DNA from: Dipteris shenzhenensis
Taxonomy: Eukaryota > Polypodiophyta > Polypodiopsida > Gleicheniales
Direction: 5' to 3' (one strand)
Assembly (NCBI GenBank): GCA_047967505.1
Contig: CM106538.1
Length of the DNA stretch: 64,000 nucleotides
The notes under the pieces were generated by a model, which had not been told where the DNA came from, searched no databases, and saw only the letters and a list, made by a program, of their open reading frames with translations. The position numbers and the translations under genes were made by a program. Below are positions 54,619-64,000 of the stretch, in pieces (the first letter of the stretch is position 1; the number at the start of each line of letters is the position of its first letter).

Positions 54619-56685
54619 ATGGCGGCTCCCTGCCCAGAACCGGAGGCCCAACCGGACCCCCCCTCTCCAGAAGCCTACCGCGTGATCTTGACAGAGCAAC
54701 AGTCGTCCCGGGTACAACAGGTTGCCAATGACTTTGCCCACACTTCAGTCTATGGCAGAGTCATTGGACACTCTCCCTCCAGACCAGCCATCAGGGATTG
54801 GCTTCAATCCACTCTTATGCTAGAGGATAGCCACATCGAGGAGGTGGCCCTTATGGGAAGGGGCATCTTCTGGCTTAAACTCTCCACTGCGAAAGCTGCG
54901 AGCAACCTGATTGCTGGTTCCCTCACATCTGTGGATGGAAAGATCATCATGATAGTCCCTTGGTACCGAGGATTCAGCGCAGCGGACTTTGATGCTCGTT
55001 TCCGCATACCTCGCCACCCAGTGACGCTAGTATTTCCAGGCCTTGCTACTGAGTTGCGGCCGATAGTCAGGGACCTGGGTTCCCACTTTGGCTGGGTGAT
55101 GCATGACACTTTTGTCGACGCGGTTGCTACGGCAAGAGCTCCCAGAGTCCGTGTGGCTGTGGCAGATCTTGCGTCCCTCCCTGCAGTGATTGAGATTGTG
55201 ACAGATGCTGGCAGCATTACTCAGAGTATGGTAGTCACAGGACAGCCAGGCCAGTGCCTGAGGTGTCATGGCTTTGGGCACCTGGCTGCTGCTTGTCCGC
55301 GCTTCTCCAGCTCCTCTCGGCCCCCCCTCGCCCCCCCCGCAGCCCCCTCCCCCTCCCTCCAGGCAGCCACGTCAGGAAGAGCAGAGGCAACCGGAGTTCG
55401 GTCCTGAGGTGGCTGGCGACTGGACCGAGGTCAGAAGAAAAAGAGGAAAGAATAAGAAGACTTCTGACAAAGGCAAGGAGGCAGAGGTTACCCAGCCTAG
55501 GTTACCCAGCCTGCAGCAGCGCCTCAGAGACCTGACAGGCAGCTGCCCCAGGGTCCAGGGAGAGCTTCTTCTTCGTCTGTAGCCCGCCCTCCGCAACCTC
55601 AGGTCCCCCTCTCTCCCGATCCCCAGCTTCCCCCCACCCAGCCCCAGCCCCTACCCCAGCCGCAGTCCCCTTCTTTCGACCCTCAGCATCAACCCCCGCC
55701 TCTTCCTCTTCAGCCCCCGCCTCTTCCTCTTCAGCCCCAGTCCCAGCCCCAGCCCCAGCCCCATCCCTCCTCCCCCGCCCCTCTCAACTCTTCCGCAGTG
55801 TCAGCTTCACCGGTGGTTTCTCAGCCGCGTGCAGCCCCCACTCCCCCACCTCCGCCCCCCCCCCGCTAGTCGCTTCCGTGGAGTCTGTGTCTCCTACCCC
55901 CAGCCTCCTTCCCCTTCCTCACCCCAGGCAGGGCACCCCGATGCTGCACCACCCCTGGAGCAGCCTTCCTTGTTTGCTAGCCCGGCCCCCTCAGTTGCAG
56001 ATTCTGGCGGGCCTCAGTTCCAGGAGAGAGAGCTCCCTCGCGACTTCTACAGGTCCGGTCCCTAGGATTACTTGGATGTGGCCGACCTCGGGACCTTCCC
56101 AGCTTGCCTCGACATCAGTATCTTCCTGCTCCGTAAAGGGGCGGATGGGAAGATCGCAGCCTTGGCCCCGAGGGATGGCCCCAGCTTTGCTTTCACTTTT
56201 CTCAGCGACGGCACCGAGTTTTGGACAGACGACTCGGTCTGGGAGGCTCTCAGAGAGCAGACGCACGCTCAGATTTGCTCCTGGATAGGACCGTCGGGTG
56301 GACAGCTTCTCGAGACTCAGTGGTCCGAGGGTGACGTGCGCCTGCGGTGGCGATGCGCCGCCAAGCGTTTCAGATTGATTGTGATCCTCAGGCCCCCTCT
56401 GTCGTGGCCCCTCCCCCAGGATGTCAGAGCCTGAACACCACAGAAACTTCGCGCCTTCTACGAGATGACTACCTCAGAGATCTCGATTGGCTCGAGAAAG
56501 CGTTTGTCCATGGCACCAAAGGCCTCACGCCTTTGCTAAAAGTTTTGAAGAACAGGCAGGATGACCCTGCCTCCCCCTCCAAACCCTCACAAAAGCGTCA
56601 GCGCCTTCATTCAGAACTACCAGCCTCTTCATCGACCTCGGCCGCGAGCAGACAGTTGTTCGCAGCCTACCAGTCCTCATCATGA
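54619..56685 (+). pseudogene. L1 ORF1: DUF4283-like protein with CCHC knuckle
   Basis: The ATG at 54619 opens 262 codons. The N-terminal part (VYGRVIGHSPSRPAIRDWL, GRGIFWLKLSTAKAA, VPWYRGF) matches the DUF4283 region of plant L1 ORF1, followed by CLRCHGFGHLAAAC (CX2CX4HX4C). A frameshift in a C-homopolymer tract near 55321 moves the rest (DWTEVRRKRGKNKK) to another frame. Later parts lie in 56072-56434 and 56347-56685, again shifted. ORF1 binds LINE RNA. Its last stop overlaps the ORF2 start as ATGA at 56682-56685. Confidence 0.8.
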
Positions 56686-59600
56686 CCTTACACCTTGTCT
56701 CCTGGAACGTGAACGGGTTTCATTCTTCTGGCACCCGTGGTCCTAGGAAGCTCATCTTAAGACAAGAACTTCAACCAGCAGTGATTGGTCGCTTGGATAT
56801 ACTCCTGCTCCAGAAGCATAAGCTTTCAGTGGCTCATACCCGTAGCTGCGGGAAGATCCTCTCTGAACGCTCTCACACTTATTGGGAGCCCTCGATCGGT
56901 GCACAGGGGAGGAGTGGCGGTGTCTACACTTCCGTTTGCGAGTCGATTGCCCAGGGAGTTTTTGGCCATGGTACATTGATCCCAGGCCGTGCACTTTGGG
57001 TTGGCCTAGAGTTGGAGGGCTCCAAAATAGGAATCCTCAACATCTATGCACCCACAGACCTCCGACGCAGAGCCACCTTCTGGAGGACACTCACAGAGAT
57101 TCTCCCAGACATGGATTCGTGGATTGTTGGAGGTGACTTCAACAATCTGGAGACTTTGGAGGACTAGCAGGGCAGAGGACCAGAGTTTACAGGTATAGCT
57201 CAGGCAGAGCAGTCCGCTTGGGACTCATTTCTCTTCGCGACAGGAGGTAGGGACAGCTGGAGAGGACCGTCCTTCCGCCGATGGCACGGGAGCTTGGACT
57301 TCTCGTGGGGTTTCCGCAGGGAAGGGGGCAGACTATTGGAGAGATTGGACAGATTTTATGTCAGTGATTGGGCCATCAGCAGAGGTGGTCAGGTGGGTGT
57401 AGTGCCAGGGACGACGCTCTCCGCCGACCACGCGCCAGTGCTCTTGTCACTAGACTCGGCAGCTCAGTCCCTTCCTCCCCGTTCGTGCAGGATTCCTGAT
57501 TCCATCTTCTCTAGGGAGGAGGTGCGCAGTAGTATCGGTCGCCTTTGGGACAGAGATTGGGGCAAGTGCGTGGATTTGGTAGAGTCGGTGGCGCAAGCTC
57601 TGCAGGAGTCCAGCCAGATTTGCCAGCTCGCAGCCCTTCAGGTTCGCCAGGAGTGGTGGGGCAGAGAGAGAGCTCTTCGTAGGGACCTCGCTTCCATTCA
57701 GCGGCTCCAGCAGGCAGCTCCGGGTTCGGAGGAGCTTCGGATCCAGGCCCTTCGAGCCTGAGCCCTTCTTGAGGAGACTCTCCAGCGTCGCTCAGAGTTT
57801 TCTTATCACGCCTCCCTCTCCTACTGGGCTCGGAAGGGCAACCGGATGAGCAAAGAATTCTTCAGGACGCATGGCCAGAGGGCAGCAGGTGACCAGCTCC
57901 GGAGTCTTAGGACAGCGGAGGGTCACATCATTACCGACCAAGAAGAGGTCTTGGGGTTGGCTACCGACTTCTACAGGACTCTTTTCCAGCAGGAGCAACT
58001 TGCCCCCCGCACTAGACGTTCCCGTGAGGAGGTGTGGAGGCACATCCCGGCCCTTGTTCAGCCCAGCATGCAGACGACGCTGATGGCACCGTTCACCACT
58101 GTTGAGATGCAGGAGGCCTTGATGGCCATCGATGGGCAGAAATGCCCTGGTGAGGATGGGCTTTCTAGAGCTTTCTTCACCTCTTTCTGGGATCAGATCC
58201 ATCATCCCCTCCTAGCAGCCCTCCAGAGGATTTTCAGCAGCGGACCTATGCCAGAGAGCCTCTCTTCGGGATTGATCTGTCTCATCCTGAAGGGGGGAGA
58301 TCGACAGGAGATCCGTCAGTGGCGCCCGATCACTCTCCTCACCACTGCCTATAAAATCCTTGCCAAGATGATCAGCGCCAGAGTTCGGCCACTACTTCCT
58401 GACCTCATTCATGACACTCAGAAAGGCTTTGTCCAAGATCGCAGTATCCTGGATAATGTCTTTTTTTCACCTTCTCAGAGGCGACGGAGTGGGCTCAGCA
58501 CAGCGGGTCGCACTTAGCCATCCTACTTCTCGACTTTGAGAAGGCCTACGATCGAGTGGACTGGTCCTTCCTGGAGGGTACTTTGGAGAGACTTGGATTC
58601 CCAGTGGGATGGATTCAGGGCATTTCAGCGTTATACAGGACAGCTTCCAGCAGGGTCATCATCGGCGGCAAGATGGGAGAGCGATTTCGATTGGAGAGAT
58701 CAGTGCGTCAGGGTTGCCCCCTCGCTCCTTACCTGTTTCTCTTCTTCGCCGAGGCGATGACATACTATCTTCGGGCGAGATCGACAGGGATCCGGGGTGT
58801 TCGCCTTCCCATCAGGGAGGACACGGAGCTCCTGGACTCGGAGTATGCAGATGACACAGCGCTGTACGTTCAGGATGATGAGATGATGCTGGAGAGGGTG
58901 AGGCTGGCCTTAGAGGTCTTCTGTTCGGCAGCCGATGCGAAAATCAACTGGAACAAATCAGTTGGTTTTCTCACAAACCCTGGGGCATGCTCACAGTGGG
59001 GGAGGTTTTTGGGTTTCAGATGGATCCCACGGGGGCAGACTACTAGATATCTCGGCTTTCAAGTCGGCCTGGACATCACGCCAGCTCAACAGTTTCTCCC
59101 GGTGCTAGATTCCATACGACGGAAGCTGGCTTTCTGGAGCACTGCTAAGCTCTCTCTTGCAGGTCGTGCTCTTGTAGTCAACCAGGTTCTCCTGGCCACG
59201 GCCTGGTATGTGGCCTCTTGTTGGTGCTTCTCGAGATCCTGCGTGGCACAGCTCAGCGGGATGGTCCGGAATTTCCTGTGGTCTGGGGGGGATGGTCTCA
59301 AAGATACCAGAGCCAGGGTAGCCTGGCAGACAGTCATTCTTCCGCAGGCTGAGGGTGGCTTGGGGGTCATTGATCCTGAGCTTCAGAGTCAGGCCCTGCT
59401 GGGCAAGTTAGTTATCCGCGGTTTGACCCCGGGGGGGCAAACGTGGAAGATGTTACTTCAGCAGGGGATCAGTTCTTGCATCCCGTGCCGAGGAGGAGAG
59501 TGGCTACCGTCCCTCAGGTGGATCTTCACCTCTGCACCGCTTACCCGCCCCTGCTCCCCGCTCATTCGTAGCCTGCTCACGGTTTGGAGGCGACTCCGTC

Positions 59601-61080
59601 TCAGTCTCCTCCAGTCGCCTCCTAGCAGTCAGGAGGAGATCGACCGCCAGCCGCTCATCTGGAATGATCAGGTCGAAGATGCCTTGGGCCTTCAGCTGGG
59701 GGAGAGGTCACATATCTCGTGGGACGGCTGGATGCGGGGGCCTACCCGGTCCCTTCGAGTTTGGAGGGACACTTACAGACACTTGGAGACCGTTGCTCTA
59801 GCAGCCGCAGCCGGAGGTGTCCGTGGAGCTCGGGCGAGACGCAGAGAGATAGATGGAGCGATTCCTGCCGGTTGGTTGGTTCCACCCGAGATTCAGATCC
59901 TCATGCCTGGTGATGCCCGATGGCTTGGACAGTTCACCCCTCGTGGCATCCCACTGGTTGTTGCAGGCCGCCTGGCAACACCTCTGTATCCTTCTTCGCC
60001 GTTTTGGGGGACGGCTGACTCAAGAGAGAGGGTGTGCTCATCGACCCCCTTCTCTCGTGGCAGAGGGTTCGTGTCGTAGGCCTCCTGGGAAAGGTTTGGC
60101 GGATCGATCCTAGTATAGAGCAGGATCAGCTGCAGTTATGGCGCCTCTGGCTTTGGGAGGGGCGGGCCCTGTCAGAGCTTGATTGGGACCCAGGAGAGTG
60201 GAGATGGCCAGAGGTTGTGGCAGGCCAGGGGCCGACCCCTTTCTTCGCTTACAGCACGAAACTGGGCAGGAGAGTTCTCGGGAGGATGCAGAGCAGACCG
60301 CCCACCCAACGGCCCAGTTGGTATTCTCAGGGTATTTCCAGGCTATTTTTGCAGGCCTTCTGGAAGGCCCTGTGGGAGAGCTGGCGGCCGCGGAAGATTT
60401 CCTACTTCCTTTGGCTACTCGCCCACAAGGGTCTTCCAGTGGGGAGCTGGTTGCGGCAGATTGGTCAGAATGGACTCTGTCAGATTTGTCATGAGGACGA
60501 GGAGTCGCCAAAGCACTGCCTATGAAGCTGCACTCGCACCCAGAACGTGTGGAGGTGGGCCTTCGGGATCCTTACTCGTGCAGCACCGGAGTTAGGTTTG
60601 ATCACCTGGGGCGCGTTCTGCTGGTGCAGCACCACACCTGGCTATCACCAGTTGTTCGAGGCAAGCCCGCAGGACCCCATGTTCCTTATCACACAGGGGA
60701 CTTGGGGGCCGCTTGAGGGCATCCCACAGCACTTGGTAGAGGCGGACACAAGATCTCAAGTGAGGCAACCAGTCTGGGAGATTATTAGCAGCATCGTCGG
60801 ATGGCACATTTGGACCTCGCGCTGCGCGCAGATCCTCGGTGGTACCTCTCTTTCGACTGCCCAGGTCATGGCTGACATCTGGAGCGAGATTATCCACACG
60901 CTCAGAGGCCAGTGGGACCAGATCCAGGGGGATTCCCGGGCTGGCCGGGAGAAGCAGAGACGTTTCCTCCGAGATTGGGATACGCAGGGCCTCTTCTTCG
61001 AGCATACTTCTCAGGGCCTTCAGTGGCGCTACTCACCGCCTCTCTGGCTGTTTATTCACACCCGCCTGATCCCTCCGTGA
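56682..61080 (+). pseudogene. L1 ORF2: endonuclease, reverse transcriptase, C-terminal zinc domain
   Basis: Endonuclease: SWNVNGF, NIYAPTD, GGDFNN, LDRFYVSD and ADHAPVLL; the catalytic Glu after LLLQ is Lys here (LLLQKHKLS). RT: NVFF, LDFEKAYDRV, QGCPLAPYLF, YADDTALY. C-terminal zinc region: LAHKGLPVGSWL, CQICHEDEESPKHCL, then HIWTSRC near the end. Lesions are stops at 57165-57167, 57759-57761 and 60523-60525, a frameshift at a T7 run near 58475 and another near 60050. ORF2 nicks DNA and primes reverse transcription; this copy cannot. Confidence 0.9.
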
Positions 61081-61209
61081 GAGAGAGCTTTTTGTTTCCT
61101 CTTAGGGCTGCGTCCGATTTGTGAATGCAGCCCCGTCAGCTGCAAAACTGACCCCATGTATCTTGTTTTTTCGAAGTAATATAATCAGCACTGTTTTTTC
61201 GAAAAAAAA

Positions 61210-61225
61210 TAGTACAAACGATGGC
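61210..61225. repeat. Target-site duplication of the L1, right copy
   Basis: Perfect match to 54036-54051. Copia-3 LTR sequence (TCCGTCCACCCGTGCGCTCC) continues from it. Confidence 0.95.
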
Positions 61226-61765
61226 TCCGTCCACCCGTGCGCTCCCACAATGGAGCTTAGATGGCGATCTAGACAGATACTAGGTAAAGAGCTACTAGCT
61301 AGAAGATCTCTGCTGGAAGATCTGATCTGGTACAATGGACTGAGGAGGTCGCCTCTTTATAGCTATGAGGACGGTAGTCGGATCAACGTAGTCGGTCGAA
61401 CCAACCAGGTGAAGCTGACCAGTCAACCTAGTCGGTGGAACCGACTAGTTGTCCATGGAATATTCAGAGAATATTTCCTATACCGTTGCCTCAGGGGCTC
61501 TTGCCCCCAAACCCCCACCAGGGGGCCGCTGGCCACCCTGGGACCCCCCAGCGGGCCACCAGGCCCCAACAAGAATAAGGAGCTCCTACACGATCACCTT
61601 TCTACCATGAAAGGTCTCATTGAAGACCTCATCTGACATGCAAATCAGGATCCATCCAGTGTCCGAGGCTCACACATGGCTTCTCCTCATATGGAGGCCT
61701 TACAACTTGAGCACCTTGGACCACTAGTGGTTACCAGGAGGGTGGGGCATTGAGCATATCTAACA
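61226..61765 (-). repeat. Copia-3 3' LTR, right part
   Basis: Ends at the purine-tract junction. Contains CCTCTTTATAGC, a possible minus-strand TATA region, at about 61350. Confidence 0.8.
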
Positions 61766-61794
61766 CCCCTCCTCAATGTCCACCCGTAGGTGAA

Positions 61795-63427
61795 CTACCT
61801 TCTCGGCCCAATGCCGACTCTCTGAAGATGACCCTGAAGTTGATCCTTCCCGAGTGCCTTGATGAAGATATCTGCTCCATTTTGCTCTGTTGGACAGTAG
61901 ACCAATTCCACTATCCCGTCCTCGATCAAATCACGCACATAGTGATACTGAATCTCTATATGTTTTGTGCGTGCATGCAACACTGGATTTTTAGCAATGG
62001 CCATGCAACTTTGATTGTCGCATCTTAGCACAATTGCCTCATCCTCTTGCACTCCCATGTGCCATAAGATCCTCCTCAGCCACACTGCTTCACAAGCAAC
62101 AAAACATATTGCCTTGTACTCAGCCTCGGTAGAAGACAATGCCATTGTTTATTGTTTCTTACTAATCCAAGAGAAGATACCTGAACCTAAAGAGAAACAA
62201 TATCCAGAAACTGATTTCCTAGAATCACCATCTCCAGCCCAATCTGAGTCACAATGACCAGCCAAGGAAGTGCCCGTATCATAAGTGATGCCATAATCAA
62301 GAGTGCCCTTCACATACCTGAGCATCCGCATCCCTGCATTCCAATGATTCTCCCCGGGCTTATTGGAGAACCTACTCAAAACGCCAACAACAAAACTGAT
62401 GTCCGGTCTAGTGTTGCACAAATAGATGAGACTGCCGACCAACTTCCTATACCTCCCGATGTCTACTGGGGTGGTGAGGCATCCTCCATAGACAGCCTCG
62501 TATTTGCCTCCATAGGTGTAGCTATCTCCTTGCACTCAAACATACCAAATGCCTTCAAGATCTCCTTTGCATATTTCTGCTGAGAGATGAAGATCTTGCC
62601 TGGCTCTTGCCAGACTTTAATCCCCAAACAATAGTACATCAAGCCTAAGTTTGTCATCTCAAACTCTGTGCTCAATGCCTTTCTAGTCTGCTGGATCATG
62701 TCTTCATAGTCACCTGTAATAAGGAGATCATCCACTATAGAACAATAATAGCAGATTTTCCACCTTTCCTATACACATACAAGTTAACATCTGAGGCACA
62801 TCTTTTGAAGTTTAATTTATGAAAGAATTTGTATATCCGTTGGTACCATGCTGTTGGGGCCTGTTTCAGCCCGTACAGAGCCTTCTTCAGCTTACATACA
62901 ATGGAGGGCCTCAAACCCAAGTGGCCACGTACACATCCTCCTTAAGGTCACCATTCAAGAATGCTGATTTAACATCCATTTGATAAACTGGCCACTTTTT
63001 ATGAGCAGCCACCAATAGTACTGTGCGAATAGTGGTCATTCTGGCAGTCGGGGCGAAAGATTCAAAAATTTAACCCTTCAACCTGCGAAAGTCCTTGTGC
63101 AACCAATCTGGCTTTGTACTTTTCCAAAGTCCCATCGGCCTTGTACTTTACCTTCCAAACCCACTTGGTGCCAATAACCTTTCTGTTAGGTGGTCGATCT
63201 ACTAGCTCCCAAGTTTCATTCTTCATGATGCTGTCATATTCTACTTGCATAGCATTTTTCCAATCTCGGTCTGCAAGTGCTTCCTCCAAACTTGCAAGCT
63301 CCTTTACTTCTGCAATAATCTCAACCATCAAGGCCATATTGACTATGTGAGCAGAAGCCCTCCTTTGCTCCTCGATTCTCTGAGACCGCCTTGGTCCATC
63401 TACATGCTGCTCAACAGACATAAGCAT
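61795..63427 (-). pseudogene. Copia-3 reverse transcriptase and RNase H
   Basis: The minus strand has KNETWELVDRPP and GTKWVWKVKYKADG (63062-63427), CKLKKALYGLKQAP (62735-62920), DDLLITGDYED (62463-62735), CDSDWAGDGDSRKSVSGY (62149-62535) and CDNQSCMAIAKNPVLHARTKHIE (61795-62145). A one-base deletion lies inside the codons of the YVDD catalytic box at about 62736, and further shifts occur near 63060 and 62900. RNase H itself is nearly open. Confidence 0.85.
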
Positions 63428-63448
63428 CTGGTTATCATGGTCATAGAG

Positions 63449-64000
63449 CTACCTTACCCATTGCCGCAATGGCTTTTCCGATGGTGTAACAACAGGTTGG
63501 TGACTTATACCTTCATCATCTGATATTTCCTCCTCCTTTATAGCTCCTAGACCAGGTCCATAGTGAAGTATCTCTTCGCTTGATGATAAAGTGGAAGAGC
63601 TTTTCTCTACCTCCACTGCATGTGGCTGCTCCCTGAACACCACATCGCGGCTCGCTATGATCTTCTTTGCCTCTCAGTCATACAGCTTATAGGCTTTCTT
63701 CTCATCACAATAGCCTAAGAAGATACATTTAGTGCTTTTTAGTTGTAGCTTGTTTCTCTCTTTGTCTGGTACATGCGCATAGCATTCACACCCAAACGTT
63801 CTGAAGTGGTAGACAGATGGCTTCTTACTGCTGTAAGCCTCATGTGGTGTTTTACCTTTAAGTGCCTTTGTATAGCTGCAATTAAGGATGTAAACCGCAA
63901 TATTGACAGCCTCAGCCCAAAAGTGGTTTGGCAATCCAGCACCTTTCAACATACACCTCCCCATCTCCACGGTGGTCCGCATTCGGCGTTCAACAACCGA
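63449..64000 (-). pseudogene. Copia-3 integrase end and linker, truncated by the window
   Basis: The minus strand 63674-63982 reads MLKGAGLPNHFWAEAVNIAVYILN and FRTFGCECYAHVPDKERNK, the conserved late part of copia integrase. A linker with ISDDEGISHQPVVTPSEKPLR follows at 63449-63643 in another frame. The catalytic core lies beyond 64000. Confidence 0.8.

Larger units (their letters stand above)
54052..61209 (+). mobile_element. Full-length L1-type LINE, 7.16 kb, nested in the copia-3 LTR
   Basis: A perfect 16-bp duplication flanks the element, and it ends in a short A tail (61202-61209). It has a GC-rich 5' UTR, ORF1 with a CCHC knuckle, and ORF2 with endonuclease, RT and C-terminal zinc motif. 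GC content is plainly much higher than in all neighbours. Several stops and frameshifts make this copy inactive. It inserted antisense to both copia-3 and the receptor gene. Confidence 0.95.
53940..64000 (-). mobile_element. Copia-3: Ty1/copia element running off the right edge, hosting an L1
   Basis: The 3' LTR is 53940-54051 plus 61226-61765, interrupted by the L1. Its minus-strand start TGTTAGATATGCTC at 61765 follows the purine tract GGACATTGAGGAGGGG. The outer end TGTTAAATTACACGG is at 53940, with AGGTC outside it (53935-53939) as the expected left duplication. RNase H, RT and integrase follow to 64000. LTR termini and purine tract are related to copia-2. Confidence 0.85.

Noticed and set aside
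54047-54731. Two overlapping 200-codon ORFs rich in Ser, Pro and Arg
   Set aside because: Low-complexity C-rich L1 5' UTR is open in several frames; no domain.

Overview
The window is nuclear DNA of a vascular plant, almost entirely nested retrotransposons. Reverse transcriptases are of plant Ty1/copia, Ty3/gypsy (dual RNase H, Tat/Ogre-like) and L1 LINE type. The one host gene recognised is a vacuolar sorting receptor (VSR). A receptor intron of more than 10 kb filled with transposons would fit a large repeat-rich genome such as a gymnosperm, but the sequence alone does not prove the clade. No rRNA, tRNA or CRISPR was seen.

Layout. 1-8288: copia-1 family copies, a plus-strand fragment (1-484) abutting a minus-strand element (485 to about 8040) whose coding region is split by a non-autonomous LTR element, NA1 (1991-5169, TSD TACAT). 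8289-17111: degenerate minus-strand gypsy-2, with a 5' module (conserved block, archaeal-type RNase H, CCHC knuckle) upstream of gag. 17114-21268: GT microsatellite, LINE tail, copia-1 fragments, and NA2 (17874-20083), a very young 2.2-kb non-autonomous LTR element with identical LTRs, TSD CAGCC and an open 133-codon ORF carrying a CCHC knuckle. 21269-31127: nearly complete gypsy-1 with 2.07-kb LTRs and a 1035-codon open pol segment. 31128-34400: no gene, but a long near-perfect foldback. About 34404-38895: gypsy-3 LTR end, primer site, minisatellite leader and decayed gag. 38896-48469: copia-2 (minus, reverse transcriptase deleted), whose right LTR is split by the younger plus-strand copia-4 (42358-47944, TSD TCAGG). 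48470-52407: copia RNase H relic, unrecognised sequence and tandem repeats. 52408-53364: five minus-strand exons encoding the C-terminal part of a VSR. 53940-64000: copia-3 (minus, running off the window), whose LTR holds a 7.16-kb full-length L1 (54052-61209, 16-bp TSD).

How it fits together. The retroelements are successive insertions: copia-4 is younger than copia-2, L1 younger than copia-3, NA1 younger than copia-1A, and NA2 the youngest by LTR identity. Most coding regions are broken by stops, frameshifts or internal deletions. The best candidate for something unusual is the pair of gypsy elements. In both, the ordinary RNase H has Asn where the first catalytic Asp is expected. The extra archaeal-type RNase H lies between RNase H and integrase in gypsy-1 (catalytic residues intact) but 5' of gag in gypsy-2 (partly degenerate). 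A peptide block upstream of that module in gypsy-2 reappears inside the LTR of gypsy-1.
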